DNA from: Hoplostethus atlanticus | Lineage: Eukaryota > Chordata > Actinopteri > Trachichthyiformes > Trachichthyidae | NCBI GenBank assembly: GCA_034670405.1 | Contig: JAXDDX010000041.1 | Location: 2,417,501-2,481,500 of the forward strand | DNA: 64,000 nucleotides | Direction: 5' to 3' | In this document: piece after piece, positions 13,214 to 41,317 of the stretch | How positions within the stretch are numbered: position 1 is the first letter of the stretch | Layout: every line of letters starts with the position of its first letter | Notes under the pieces: generated by a model | Databases searched by the model: none | What the model saw: only the letters and a program-made list of their open reading frames with translations | Told to the model about the DNA's origin: nothing | Made by a program: the position numbers and the translations under genes

Positions 13214-13297
13214 TGGTGGTGTAGCAGGTATGGAGTGGTGGTGTAGCAGGTATGGAGTGGTGGTGTAGCAGGTATGGAGTGGTTGTGTAGCAGGTAT
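13214..13297. repeat. 22 bp minisatellite, ~3.8 copies
   Basis: Unit TGGTGGTGTAGCAGGTATGG plus AG, repeated in tandem with one substitution in the last copy. Confidence 0.9.
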
Positions 13298-14106
13298 GCC
13301 CTTCCAAAGTTTGAAATTTTGACCTTTAATTATAGCGCCATCATCAGGCCAATCAGTGTAATGACAGACAGACAACCCAATCCATAGTCTCTGTAACCAC
13401 TATGCCATCCTTCCCCCACAAGAATACCCATAAATGCAATTTGCTGGATGTCGTTTTATCCAAAATGGTTTGTTTTGTTCTTTATTGATACTTGTTAGGA
13501 TCAATCAAGGGATTTGGGTCATTGCAGCAGCAAAATATGATGATGATGCAGCAGGGGAAAAAAATTCAAATAGAATACAAACATAAAAAACACAAAATAG
13601 AGAATAGAACAAGAAAAATAACAATAAAAGCAATAAAAATAGAACCGAATATAAACAATTATGGGAACAAGTATGGATTACATGTATGGATTTACTTAGT
13701 TACTCACAGTTATTACTTCGGTTATTATTATGACAGTTTCGATTTCTTGGTAATGACAACAATATTGCTCATTCTTGAGCCAAAAAGATAATATAATAAT
13801 AATATAATAATAATATAAAAGATAATAAACACTGATACAATAAACACTGATACATTTTTAATGAAGCAAATTTCCAATAAGCTTCCAGATTAAGGAAATA
13901 TAGTTTGATTAATAATTAATTTAACATTCAAACAGTGATAATGCGCATCAGTGGACAAAGTTCAATACATTTGAAAGTGCAAAGAGAGTCAAATAATGTA
14001 TGTGTGTGTGTGCGTGAGTGCGCGCGCGCTTAAGTGTGCGTGTGTATGTGTGCAGCCCCAGGTCTGTCTATCTATTTTATCAATCTATCATTTTTTTCTG
14101 TCACCT

Positions 14107-14182
<76 letters not shown>

Positions 14183-14602
14183 TGTCTCCCTGCGCGGCAG
14201 CACGTAAAGTGGCGGTGCGGGTGATAAAAGCTCCGGCGCGTTAGTGCTGAAGCGGTGTCCACACAAACGAGCGCACTGGACCTCAGAGCGCACGGCGGAG
14301 GGGCGGATCTAACATGACACCGGCACCTGTTCTCTAGAAACCTAACTTAACTATCTAACTTGTCTTACTAGCTCTTTCCCCAGGGACTGGATAGCCTCAA
14401 GTCTCTCTACAACTACCTCCACTCTCATTGACAGATATATGAGCGCGGAGTCAGCGGAGGAATCCAGAGATGCCCATGCAACCCTCCCCGGTGCGCCTCC
14501 GCTTCTCCAGATGGGTTGACTGAGTGAAGGGCACCGAAACCGGATGGTTCCCCTCCGTGGTCCAAACTTCGGGCTGGTCCAAACGTCACGGCTCGGCCCG
14601 GT
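13298..14602. other. gene-free stretch and 5' flank of the opsin
   Basis: AT-rich to about 13990, then GT-rich, then a (CT)n tract directly followed by (CA)n (14107-14180). From about 14190 the sequence becomes GC-richer up to the opsin start at 14603, as expected for the 5' UTR and proximal promoter. No convincing TATA box or transcription start can be assigned. Confidence 0.5.
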
Positions 14603-28834
<14,232 letters not shown>

Positions 28835-30683
28835 GGACATAGAAAAAAAAACCCACAGGGGGCGGAAAAGGAAGTTTACAGAAAAGAAACAGAGTGATGG
28901 ATGTGGGACACGAGCCTCCAATTAAGCTACAAATCTCCCTAATAGTAGAAAAGAATAAGCACAAAGCGAGCTCAGCAGGGAGTCTCATGTAATTCAGATG
29001 AAGACATTTTGGGACTGTTGAATCCCTGACCAGCCACTGTGGGTCTGTGAAGAACACAGTCTCACCCCTTTATAGTCTGGTACTAGCACACTATACACAG
29101 CAGAAGGTAAACACAGAGACTAGGGCTAAGCACAGTGTTCGCTATTAGGACGATTTACGGGAACATACTGTACATTTTTTCCATTTGTAATCTACTTCCT
29201 GTTGTCCAGGAAGTGGCGTCCTTCTCACTAGCCGTGTCAATTATATGTGTGATTGTTCTTTCATGGGGACCAACCCGCCGCTATAGGTGTCTGTTTCAAT
29301 CTTACAGTGATCGCATCCATGCATCCATGAAGGCTCACTCAGCTGCAGCCCAGGCCTTGAGAGAGGCATCCCATCCAAATCACAATTCAACAAGCTTCTG
29401 TAGATTTATGTGTTTTGTCTTTGGTAAAGATTACGTGTAATGGTAGGATGCTTAATGTCACTTTGGTTCAAGTGTAAAGGCTTACAGTGTTAGAACGCGG
29501 CCCGCACAGAGCGAACACGGAGAGTGTGATTTCAAAATAAGACGTCCACTGAACAATCACCGGCACGACAGTAAAGCACACTGTGGGTTACTATTAGAGT
29601 AATCACTCTGTTTACAAAAGTGAAATGTTTTTCAGGGGCACAATCATCTGTGGTTTTGAAATAGTGACGGATAAATTTAGCGTAGCTTTTCAATAACAGG
29701 TATTTGGGCAATTCACACGTGAATTTAGCCTCGTTTCTGTTTATTTTTAGAAGTGTTGATAAGGAATGTGGAGTGCGTGTTGCGCTACGAGCTAAGCATT
29801 AGCATGTTTATTAGGTTGGAATTAGCACGTTAGCAACGGATGTGGAAATTAAGCACGATAGCACTTTAGCAGTCCAATAGAAACAGGCAGAGAGGAACGC
29901 GCAAAAATTGCATTCGCTCTGCCCGCGATAATGCAATTACGAACGAGATCCACGAAAATAGGTCAAGCCTTTTTGCTTGTATTGACGACGTATCTTTGTT
30001 ACGTAACTAAACAGCCGTTCTTTCTTAATCTGAGAAATAATAATTAACGAGAAGCAGAGATTTGATGAACTGATGCTTTTTGTAAACGAGGCAATGAGAT
30101 ATTTTGTCGCCAGGAGTACGTAGTGTTACCGGGATTATGGTGGGTTTTTTTCCGACGATAATGCCGTTGAGGAAGGGGGGGTACGCTGGTTTTTTTTTCG
30201 GCCCCATTTTCATTTTTCATGCTTGCTACTTCAGGATTTGATACAGAGAATTAAAGACTCATTAGTGGTGTGTGCAGCAATTTTATGCAATTTTAGTCTC
30301 GAGGTTTTTACTCTGGCGGAGGAAGGCAGGCCTTGTATATTGGATTGTTATGAAAGCCATTAAAGGGACATTTCACCAAAAGAAACCTGTTATAAGGGAC
30401 ATAGAAAAGAGACGTCAATTCAGTAGATGTGAGTGTGAGGCTGCTGTTTTAATGGAAATGTGGTTTTGTGTTGTTTGTCTCTTACTGACTTATTGTATTT
30501 GCCACTGCTTGTGTACCATAAATCATGTCCAAAACAGATTTGTGTGCCTCCTGGTCTTATTCTGTTTAGTGTGTGTGTGTGCGTGTGTGTGTGTGTGTGT
30601 GCTTTCTAAATTACAGCGAGAGAGTTGGAACATTAGGTTGGAATATTACGTCTGACGGTCATGAATGAATAATGAGCTGAGAG

Positions 30684-30724
<41 letters not shown>

Positions 30725-31095
30725 GATCTGTCACTCAGTGCACCTCTGATCGTTTGGCATAAATATACTAAACTTTTGTGTGTGTGTGTGTGTGTGGACA
30801 TCTGTCTAGGACGCAATTATAGACCATAGTACATTTCTGGAATTAACCAGCCATTGCTTCATCACTTGCCAAGACAGAGATTACATAAAGAAAACGGATA
30901 AAATATGGGCTGAATATCAATTCCAGACATCTGGAACAAACCAAATTGCTCTAATCTCTAGCTTTGTTGTTTGTTTATGCCCGCCACATACCCTGAAAGG
31001 CTGGGCTGTGAGTGTTCAGAGCACTTTCACTCAAAAGTAGTGTCAGAAATATGTATTTTGGCGATTGTTTATGACGATGTCTCTTTTTTTTTTTA
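28835..31095. other. opsin 3' flank, gene-free
   Basis: The opsin 3' UTR begins here. No canonical AATAAA is seen within the first few hundred bases, so its end is undetermined. (CA)n at 30687-30721 and GT tracts near 30570-30600 and 30776-30796. No further gene is recognised. Confidence 0.5.
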
Positions 31096-32033
31096 CAGTT
31101 TTTCTCAGTCGCTTTGGTACATTTCTCAGATCAGAATTGAAATTCTCAAAACTACTTGTTCAACCTCCACATCATCTAGTCACTTGTGCACATCATAAAA
31201 GCAATTTCTCATTCTTTTGAACAAATTGCAAATGGCACATTCATGCAAATGGTTATGTCCAACTGTCTGCTGTTTCCTACATTATCAATAGTTTCTGTCA
31301 TGTTGATCAAAATGTATTATATTGGTTCTCTGTTGAATAGTCTCACCCCCCAGAACATCTAGGCACTAGTTCATTGCATAAGTCATTACATGCAAAATGG
31401 TTGAACCAGTTGTCATAATCTGTCAAGCATATTTTCTATACATTTCTATTAGACTTATTTTGTAAATGTGTTCTGAATTGATGAATCTTGACTTTCACTA
31501 CAGTTTTTCTCAGTTGATTTGGCTCAATTCTCCAATGACAGTTGAAGACATTTTGTTACCTGAGCACAACAGAAAGAGCATTTCTCTTTGTTACCATTTG
31601 CAAATGTTTTAGCACATTTAGGCAACTGAATAACAATTATGACAATTTGAACAATTATTGGTTGTATATGTCTTTTGAAATTGATATATTCCACAGAAGA
31701 AGTGCAGCCTTGTGCATTTTCAATCATTGTCATCAAACCCTTTGCCATAGTTTCCATCAGAGTAACTGTTATATTGACAACATGGCTAAGCATTCTGACT
31801 ATCTTGTTTGTACTCAATGACACAAGGACTTGTCATTCTGATGGACTGACATGTTCATTGACGTAAAGATTTACTTTTGAGAGATGAACTAAGGATTTTG
31901 ATCAAGTTACGGGCTTTTGCAGGTAATCCATTGTGTGGTGCTGTTTGTACCAATTGTTTCGAGAAATGCGCTTACTGTTTTGCAAATCTTAAGGATGATT
32001 CGAGAAATGTACTAAAGCGACTGAGAAAAACTG
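31096..32033 (+). mobile_element. composite TIR element, copy 1 (938 bp)
   Basis: Bounded by CAGTTTTTCTCAGTCGCTTT on the left and AAAGCGACTGAGAAAAACTG on the right, each flanked by TA (31094-31095 and 32034-32035), consistent with a TA target-site duplication as in Tc1/mariner-like elements. A third copy of the terminus (CAGTTTTTCTCAGTTGATTT, also after TA) lies inside at 31501. The structure therefore looks like two elements fused or nested. There is no transposase frame. The same composite occurs inverted at 36286-37237. Confidence 0.85.
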
Positions 32034-32218
32034 TAAACACTGCCAAGTGGATTGTCAAATGGATTGTCACCTCTCCTTGGATCCCCCTTCCGCCCAAGAG
32101 ACCCGTTGATGAAGCAACACAAGATATGGTTTGCTGGAGACAATTCAGAACAATTGAAGTATTTTATAGCACAAGCTAACAGGGCTAGCCGTCCCGATAG
32201 CCTTCAGTTTTCACTCCC

Positions 32219-32715
32219 TTAAAGGAAATATCCACCCTCAGATACTCTGACACAGTTAGATATCATCAATCTGTGATGTCCAAAGCATTCCAGGAGTTAT
32301 TTTGTGATGTATAATAACTTGTGAAGTGTTGTAATTCACTTTTTTTGGTGTACCCACTTTCGTCTACTTCTGCTTCAGTTGATCTCCTACATTTCCCAGA
32401 ATGCCTTTCAACAACCCCCCAGAGAACGAGCGTGAACTTGCTGCATTTAGCTGTGGGTTATATGTGTAGGTGGAGAGAGCAATCATTTTTTCCCCAGTAG
32501 ACAAAAAGTGCTTACTCAAAATGCAACGTGACTTGTCGCTGCATTGCATTCTGGTCTATCTTGGCGACTTGGTGGAAATTGGTATCTCTGCCTCTTCTGT
32601 GATGGATTTCGCCACCAAACAACAAAACGGGCCCAGAAATGCAAGGTACATCACCGATCACTGCTAAAGTGTTTTTCCTTGAATGTTTCTTTACAGTAAC
32701 AGTCGATATAGTAGA
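32219..32715 (+). mobile_element. TTAA-type MITE family B, copy 2
   Basis: Starts TTAAAGGAAATATCCACC, the reverse complement of the right end of copy 4 (GTGGATATTTCCTTTAA). The interior matches the other copies: GCATTCCAGGAGTTATTTTG, CATTTCCCAGAATGCC, CCCCCAGAGAACG, GAAATTGGTATCTCTGCCTC and CAAACAACAAAACGGGCCCA. The right end is eroded around 32690-32715. Confidence 0.78.
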
Positions 32716-33394
32716 GCGTTGACATACCCTTCCCTTAGGACGACCAAATGATGACACAGCGCAGATATTATGTTGATGTTCCTCCTCGACGGTTTGGATC
32801 GGTCAGCCGGCGAGCAGCACTCCCGGGACTATTAATGTCACCGCGGCAATTACAGCAAATGTAGATAAATACTGGCCCGGCGCACACGCTGAAGATGAGC
32901 CAGACAAGATCAGCAGCCAACACTTGTAACGATAGGAAAATACTCCCGTTAATAACAATTGATTGTTTCACATCCTCGGCGTGTTCCTCCTCTGGCTCAC
33001 TTCTAATTGGATTGAGCGGGCATTGTCCTCTCGTCACATTGCTATCTCATCTGTTTCCAGGAGTCCTGTTGTTGGGAAGGAGAGTGAGCGTGAGTGTACA
33101 TAGAGTCGCTACACAGATTCTCATTCGGCGGGTTGATGATTAGAGATAGTTTTCAAATTGGTTTTGTAATCGTTGCATCTTCGGGATGAATGCCAAAGCC
33201 CGTTTCCAGGGACTTAAGAGTGGAGAAGTATGGAGGGAAGAGTATTGATTCACGATTCTTGCAACAGGTAATGAGTGTCCTTCACCGGCCACGTGTTCTG
33301 AAACCCCTACCAGCAACATGACGACCACATGGGGAAAAAGTAACACGTACTCTTAAAATTGATTGACAGCAGAAACTTAAAATAAGGTATTCCG

Positions 33395-33830
33395 TATTTT
33401 GGTGCATTTCATGTTTAACGTCAACTAAAACATCAAAGCTTTTGGTGTCAGTTCCTCAGAATCAAAGCTTCTTTCTAGAACGATGTTCAACAATCCATCG
33501 GAGAAGAGGAGAGAGACCAATTACTCTACCGACAGTAGGCAAGGTAGACCAGAATGCAATGCAGCCACAAGACATGTTGTGTTTTGTCGACATGTCATCA
33601 TTATTTTGGAAAAGCTCTTGCTCTCTTTTGCTGTTACTATGTGAATGCTGTTGCTCTCTCCATCGACGCGTTGAAACCCAGCAGAATACAACAAATCCAA
33701 GCGTGTTTTCTCGGGGGGGTCGCCGAAAGTCATTCTGGGAAATGTAGGAAATCACTAACTGAAAGTAGAAAGAAGTAGACGAGACAGGTTGCGGGAAAGT
33801 GAGTACAACAAAAGGTATTGATTGCTGGTC
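33395..33830 (-). mobile_element. TTAA-type MITE family B, copy 3 (reverse)
   Basis: Reverse-orientation copy. Its reverse complement shows CATTTCCCAGAATGACTTTC, GAGAGCAACAGCATTCAC, CTCTTCTCCGATGG and a TCTAGAAAGAAGC segment also present in copy 4. The ends are eroded. It lies between the two inverted composite elements. Confidence 0.72.
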
Positions 33831-34734
33831 AGACTGGCTGTGGATCTGGAGATGAGGCAGCTGAAACGTCTCACACTGATGACACACAGTGATCCAACAG
33901 TGGCTGAGCGGCAATCAGTCACGAGCTCACAGGCTTACTCAGTTATCGCTGCAGTTTGAATTTACGCTTTGTGTTGCCAGGGTGGAAAATGTATTTCTCT
34001 GTAAAGAAATCCTGATTGCAAACGTTCCAGATAGGGAAGTGAGATTACAGATCCCGAAAAAAACAATTTCAAAGCAAACTATAAAAGGAACACACACATA
34101 CAAAGTGTGTGAGTGTGTGTGTGTGTGTTTATTATTATGGCCAGTTGGAACTATTTCAGGTGAGCAACCACATACTCATCCTCTGCCCAGTGATCTTTAG
34201 CTGTACTCAGTCTTCCATCACCACCAGATTACAACCATTTTAATTTTCCTGGAAGCTGTGACTACACCTGAAATGCCTCATATCACCTCCTACCTCAGAA
34301 AAAGCTCTGGTTTCCTGTATCAGTGTATTTACATCAGGCAAACGGTTGGCCTACTAAAACGCCATTCTCAGGCAGAGAAATCGAAGGACCCGAACACACG
34401 GTAGCCAAACTTAACGGGTAAGTTGACCGTTGCACCAACCTCCTGTATTCCTTTAATGCCCTTCTGTTGGGACATCCTGTCACCTATGCTCCCAGCATGC
34501 AACAGGGGGATGAGAGCCTCTTCGCTGTTTTCTCTTTTCATTCTCCTTCAGTCGCCTCCCTCGGTGGTGTTTAGACGTGCTGTGTTCCTCACTTGTCAGT
34601 TGCAGGTGATCATTAGCACATAGTACACATTGGAAGTGTCACACCTTTCCCTGCTCTCTCCTGCACCTCTCTCTCTCTCTCTCTCTCTCATTCTATCCTA
34701 TACCTCTTCATTGCTGTCTCGCTCTCTCTGTGAA

Positions 34735-34830
34735 GTTCCAACTTCAAACCTGCTTTATTGGCATGACAGAAACCTAAGCAGTACAGTGCAACGCTTCAGT
34801 TTCATCATAGACATCAACAGATGAGTAGTA
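34735..34830. repeat. possible LINE-tail fragment
   Basis: CTGCTTTATTGGCATGACAG followed by CAGTACAGTGCAA is a motif that I associate with 3' ends of LINE-type repeats in fish. It is short and truncated. Confidence 0.35.
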
Positions 34831-35225
34831 ACAATTTCAAACAAAAAACATTTCAAAAATCAATTAAAATCAATTCAGCACATTTTGAGACAATAACAGT
34901 TGGATGCCTTGATGGATTACGAACATGATCCATTGTAAAAGTGAGTGAGCAAGATCAAAATGAACACCCAGTACAACATATTTCTATGAAAAATGTATAG
35001 AAAATGTGTATTCTGGCCGGTAAATCTCCTCTTTCAGTAGCTGGTATTTTGAACTCTTTCTAGTAATGTCGTGAAGGTACAACTCTTGTCTGGAGTTTTT
35101 AAAGGAGAGAAGCCAGTGACTCTGTTTCTACTTCTCTCACAGTTCAATTTTCAACTCAATCGGCATGAATGTAAGATGAACAGTATCTAAACATCAGTGG
35201 GAATTCATCATACGGAAGAAGAAGT

Positions 35226-35257
<32 letters not shown>

Positions 35258-35615
35258 CTTGCTACTATAGGATCCCTGTTGCTGTGTGTTCAGCTCCCAC
35301 GCCAACATCCTGCTTTACTGCAGAGTGACTCGCTCCCTCTCCTGACCTCTTCCCTCTCTTCCTTGCATTTGCCACGGGCTGCCAGTCTGTCGCCACAGCT
35401 GTGAGCCGACATGTTGTCGGTGTAAACGAGAGATTCAGCGCACGCGAGCACGCACACAAACGTGCATGTTCACACACACACATTCACACACACATTCATT
35501 CACGTGTTTTCTTTGCTTTTCAGGTGCACTGATGAATAAGCTCTCGCAGAAAATGTCAGCGGGCACGATGGATAAACAGAATCTGTTCATGGTATAGTAA
35601 ATAACGCTTAAAAGG

Positions 35616-35672
<57 letters not shown>
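35616..35672. repeat. (CA)n microsatellite
   Basis: About 57 bases, pure. Nearby GT (35230-35257) and CA-rich sequence (about 35470-35500) accompany it. No gene is present between 33831 and 36285. Confidence 0.95.
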
Positions 35673-35675
<3 letters not shown>

Positions 35676-36285
35676 TTTTTAACTTTCTAGCATGAATGTA
35701 GAGCCACGTGACATCGGTTTACTGCCAAGCAATTCTCTTCCATCCATCATCTCTCATGGTCCTTCTCTCTATCCCGGAGCTGATCAAGATGATGGTGAAG
35801 GATGCCGCCGCTGCTCTTCCTCACTCTCTCTCCTTTTCTGCTCGCTCTTTCTCTGTTTTGTCTTGTTTGCCAACCTTGGATGAGAGTCGTGGTGTACCGC
35901 AGCACCGCCACCGTCGCTTGGGTACACACAACGCCGGTGCCACTGAAAGGAGGCGTCAAGTTACCTGCTTGCCAACTGTGAGCATCTTGGCAAATGACAC
36001 AACACAACAAACAACAAAATAAAACCTTGATCACTCAGCACTACAACTCAACTAATGTTTCTGCTAACACACTGTTAGCAAGTCCTACTATGGTAACATC
36101 AGGGGTGAACAGAGTAGTAACATATGCTGCTCAAGTAGAAGTACTGTTACTTTGCTGACATTTTACTTAAGTAACTTAGAGTAAAAGTTTCTTTCAATAA
36201 ACAGACATTGTTACATATGATCTTTCCCATGCAGTGCAAAAAGGATGAGAGCACATGCACTTTACAAAATAAAGTGCATGAATTA

Positions 36286-37237
36286 CAGTTTTTCTCAGTT
36301 GCTTTAGTACATTTCTCGATCCTTAAGATTTGCAAAACAGTAAGCGCATTTCTTGAAACAATTGGTACAAACAGCACCACATAATGGATTACCTGCAAAA
36401 GCCCATAACTTGCTCAAAATCCTTAGTTCATCTCTCAAAAGTAAATCTTTACGTCAATGAACATGTCAGTCCATCAGAATGACAAGTCCTTGTGTCATTG
36501 AGTACAAACAAGATAGTCAAAATGCTTAGCCATGTTGTCACTATAACATTGTACTGATGGAAACTATGGCAAATGATTGAAAATGCTTTTTCTGTCTGGC
36601 ATATATCAATTTCAAAAGACATTTACAACCAATAATTGTCAAATTGTCAATCATAATTGTTTGTCATTTGCCTAAATGTGCTAAAACATTTGCAAATGGT
36701 AACAAAGAGAAATGCTCTTTCTGTTGTGCTCAGGTAACAAAATGTTGTGAAGAATTTCACAGATTGTTTTGACGACTTCAACTGTCATTGGAGAATTGAG
36801 CCAAAGCAACTGAGAAAAACTGTAGTGAAAGTCAAGATTCATCAATTCAGAACACATTTACAAAAAAAGTCTAATAGAAATGGTTGACATGCTTGATATG
36901 CTTGACAGATTATGACAACTGGTTCAACCATTTTGCATGTAATGACTTATTCAATGAACTAGTGCCTAGATGTTCTGGGGGGTGAGACGATTCAACAGAG
37001 AACCAATATAATACATTTTGATCAACATGACATAAACTATTGATAATGTAGGAAACAGCAGACAGTTGGACATAATCATTTGCCTGAATGTGTCAAATCA
37101 TTTGCAATTTGTTCAAAAGAATGAGAAGCTGATTTTATGATGTGCACAAGTGACTAGATGATGTGGAGGTTGAACAAGTAGTTTTGAGAATTTCAATTCT
37201 GATCTGAGAAAGCGACCAAAGCGACTGAGAAAAACTG
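36286..37237 (-). mobile_element. composite TIR element, copy 2 (952 bp, inverted)
   Basis: Near-identical reverse complement of 31096-32033 over its whole length, including the internal third terminus (near 36793-36825). TA flanks both ends (36284-36285, 37238-37239). Shared segments include TGATTACGTCAATGAACATG-like and CATTTGCAAATGGTAACAAA stretches and complements. Confidence 0.83.
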
Positions 37238-37317
37238 TAAGTAAAGCATGAAACAACACAACAATATTGTGTGATAGGATTATAGTAATTTACTAATCTG
37301 TGATAACAAAATCCCCA

Positions 37318-37395
37318 TTATTATTACTATTATTATTATTATTATTTTTTATTTTTTGTATTATTATTACTATTATTATTATTATTATTATTACA
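37318..37395. repeat. (ATT)n array
   Basis: ATT/TTA units with a T-rich interruption, just right of composite element copy 2. Confidence 0.92.
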
Positions 37396-38737
37396 AAACA
37401 TTAAAACATTATGTTTTATCTGGTACTATCTAAACAACTAGCTAGCAAGGCTAGCAAACTAGCTTGACAACAACCAGTAAAACTGAAACAGTAATAGTGT
37501 AGCTGGATGGATGTTAACCAGGGGTGATTTTAGACCCTTTTTTGGGAGGGCTTCAGCCCCTGCTAGAACATCCTCAGAAGTAATTCAATTTTACATTACC
37601 TAGGTTAAGGCTACCTAACTCATAGACATACATACTACATACTAACACATAAGGAGAGAGAGAGAGAGAGAGAGAGGGAGAGCAAGATCGTGTGCGGGCG
37701 TGCTAGACTGAGAGCCGTAATGAAGAGCAGGCAGGCAGATGAGAGAGGAACCTTTGAAGTAGTACTATTTCACCATGATGACACTACAACACGCAACACA
37801 CTACGACTCAACTCTCTCCTGGATCCAGGCTAAGCCTCCCCCCCCTCTCCCCCCCTCACCCCAGTCTGCCACAAACAGCTCTACACTTATTGCCCAAATG
37901 TATTACAATGTAACCCCAATAAGGACCCAGGTCCTCTCCATGGTATACCAGTCTGTTTCTCTGGGCTGAAGTTATCACAGATTTATTGTTGTATCCATTC
38001 CTCCTAAAAGGCTTTATGCACTATAATATAAGGAAAATGTTGTTGAACTTGAATCAAATTTGTAGCATTTTTGTAGTAATTCAGGAGGAAAAACCATTAT
38101 AATATTCCTATAACATTCCTATAGGAACGTCTGTGGTACAGTTTATAGTGACCTAATCCCACTTGATGGTATTTTGTACTGCTATTGTATTCTTATAATA
38201 TTACTATAGGGTCTTATAGTTTTTCTATGGTATTTATATACCTAGTATCCTTCTAAAATGTGTTCCAGGATACTTTAGTACCTGCTCCTCAGTGGTTTCA
38301 GTGAAAGCCTGAGTGTCATGGAGAGGATTTCTTGTCCCCTTCTTGAATCCGTTGTATCCATACCTCCTAAAAGACTCTGTGCAGGTCTATAGATGTTCTG
38401 GTCACTCGCTGTTGGCCTGCTAGTTTTACTCTAATTCAGTAAATTCAGTAAATTAATGTGCATGTGCAGCATGCATTAAATAAAATGTAATTCATTCATT
38501 TAAGTCACCCTTCTCTCACCTCTCAATCGCCCCTGATGTTAACTAAGCTATTGTCATGGACAAGAGCACTCAATGAAAATCCACCTTTCCCTATAGGCTA
38601 AATACACAGGTTAATACGCTGGAACATAATAAGCTGTTTGTAGAGTTTTTTGATAACGTTTTAAATGCCACATGGTCTAAATGTGGTTTCAGAGGCTTTT
38701 CCACCCCACCAAGAAATAATGCCTTAGGGAAACACTT

Positions 38738-38780
<43 letters not shown>

Positions 38781-39132
38781 AAACGCTGACTAAACTTGCT
38801 TTTAATGATTACTTCCCTGCCTCTCATCCCTGATGTTTCACGGTGTGTCTGCTGATTCCTGAACTTTCTGAGACTTCTTCTTCTTCAGTTTGTCTCAGAA
38901 CCACAAGAGACGGAGGAAGAGAGAGAAGCAAGACAGACCTTCCAGAATGTTACACTCTCATCTCCTGGAGTTTGCAATGAAAATCTCTGTCGTTTATCTC
39001 TCCCACTTTCTGGTGCCCCCCCCCCCCCTTCCTTCCTCTCTATATCTGTCAAGGGTTAAATATGAAGGGCCTCAGGACAGAGGAGGAGGGGCCATCTGTT
39101 GGTGTTTTAAACAGCTGCTCTCTGCCTCAGAA

Positions 39133-39176
<44 letters not shown>

Positions 39177-39499
39177 CCCGGGCACCGTGGCTCCAGATGG
39201 CACCGCTGCATTGCCAAATGTGAAAAAACTTATAATACACACACACACACTCACCAACATATTTCAAAGAGACACACACACTTAAATATTCCAACAAATC
39301 GGATTAGAAAGGACTTTGTGACTTTGTTCAAACGGCTGCTCCACCTTTGTGGCCGTTCAGATTAAATTCCCAGACTGTTCTCTTCCTTCACTTTGATTAA
39401 ATGTAGAGTAGGATACACACAGAGGGGAGCAGATGAAGTGTTACTTCCTTTAACTGTAGTTGTCTCAAGAGGCAGATGTAGGGTAGTCTGGAACAGTTA

Positions 39500-39562
<63 letters not shown>

Positions 39563-39906
39563 GGCAGTGTTTTTATAAGTGATTAATATTTAATCAGACG
39601 TTCTGTTAGCGAGGGATGTGCCCCGTTCCCCCGGACGGCGGAATGATGAACGAGTGCTCGGAGCGAAGGATAGCAAGATAAACACCAGAGCATCGCCAAG
39701 ACGACAGCGGGAGGCGGGGCCATCTATCACACCAAGGTTTCCACGACAACCTGTCGCCGGTGTCGCCAGGGCGACCGCTCGCCTCCCGAGAGCCGTGGCC
39801 CTCAAGCAACAAAAGGCACAGGATCCAACTAATCACCAAGTTATACAATGGCAAGTGTTTGGAGGAGGAACAAAAGGGAATATGAAAGTTTTGAACAGGG
39901 AAGAGA

Positions 39907-39970
<64 letters not shown>

Positions 39971-40337
39971 CAAAAGTCTCCCGCTGCCTCTGCCTGGGTT
40001 TGTTTTCCAAGACCCGACAACCCACTGAACCGCTCGTCGCCCTCACACAGGGAACAGAAACTAAATTGCATTTGCATGATAATGTCCGGGTGCGGAACAT
40101 ATAATTGTTTCCAACACAAATAATATCACTATATAATTAATAGTAATTTTCATGTAAATTTGGTTTGAAATTGGTTCACATCTTTTTTTTGTCTCTCCGA
40201 GCAACCCTGCTTAGCAATGATAAGACAAACCTCGCCTCTCTCACACACTACCTGTCTCTCTCACTCTCTACCTGTCTCACTGTGTGTGTGAAAATGTCAC
40301 CCTAACATTTTGTCATTTTGTTTCATGTTGTGTTTTA
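37396..40337. other. gene-free stretch with CA microsatellites
   Basis: CA tracts at 38742-38776, 39136-39172, 39509-39560 and 39909-39966. Open frames covering them on both strands are repeat artefacts. No exon is recognised. Confidence 0.6.
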
Positions 40338-41317
40338 GGCCGAATCTCAATTCTCATTTTCACCCCTACGGCTCGTTTTCGAGGGCTCCTTCGCCCTTCG
40401 GCTTGGCCCTCGGAACAGAGTCACAAGGGGTAGTGGTTGAAATCTCTCCCTATGAAATGGGACAACCCTTCAAGACCCTGATACGTCATCGATGACGTTT
40501 ACGTAAACAGACAAGTTTGTTATCGGACATTACTATGGCAATAATGGTATTATCACAGTGACATTTGCCATTCATCTGATGGAGATAGAAAAGCATGGAC
40601 GCTCACGATTCGTTCACAACTTATACGTTTCACGCTACTAATCGATCAAACAAGTCATCAAATAAAAAAGACCACTGCTTCATTACCAGTCCACTTCATG
40701 ACAGAATAGCGTTAGCGGTGCTCTGTAGGCTAGCAAGCCGTGCTCCTACCGTTACCCTGCCAGTCTGCACTGATATTAGAGGAGCTGTAACAAGTGCAGC
40801 AACTTCGCTGCTGGACTTTAGTTATATTTCGGGTTCATATGCCATCAAAGGGGAGAAATGCGACATGGAAATATGTCAAAATGCGGGACTGTCATGCACA
40901 AATCAGCCTTAAAACAATGTTGTAACGTTAACTAGCGAGGTAGAGACATCGGCATACTAGCGATGTTTTGTTATGCTTGTTATAAAGAAAAGGTCTATAA
41001 TACATTGAAACGACATTAAACTAAGATAATACGACGGTTACAATATTTTAAAAATCTTTATTAACAAAGAAAATACTACATTTGTGGTTTCCTTTTGTTG
41101 CTTGTGCGGTGTTCACCACCATCTTGGCGATGATTGTTGGAGATTTCTCCTAGCCCTCGGTTTGTAGTGTGCCCCTGAAAAATCTCCGTTTGGAGGGCCA
41201 TGTAGCCCTAGCCCTTCGCCCTACCCCTCGATCCCAAGAGAATTGGGACACCCCTACCCCTACACGTGAACGCGCAAAACGGAGGGGAAGGGCTAAGGGG
41301 TGAATTGGGATTCGGCC
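40338..41317. mobile_element. PIF/Harbinger-like non-autonomous element
   Basis: Inverted ends GGCCGAATCTCAATTC and GAATTGGGATTCGGCC, flanked on both sides by TTA (40335-40337 and 41318-41320), the 3-base target duplication typical of PIF/Harbinger. Subterminal CACCCCTA and CCCTTCG motifs are also inverted between the arms. An interior open frame (40595-40912) shows no transposase motif that I recognise. Confidence 0.75.

Noticed and set aside
14219-14230. TATA-like GATAAAAG upstream of the opsin
   Set aside because: It lies ~375 bases before the start codon with no supporting initiator or transcript evidence; one match of this quality is expected by chance.
35524-35595. Exon-like segment after TTTGCTTTTCAG with frame MNKLSQKMSAGTMDKQNLFM
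   Set aside because: The donor (GTATAG) is weak, the upstream part of the frame has a stop, and no partner exon or similarity is recognised.
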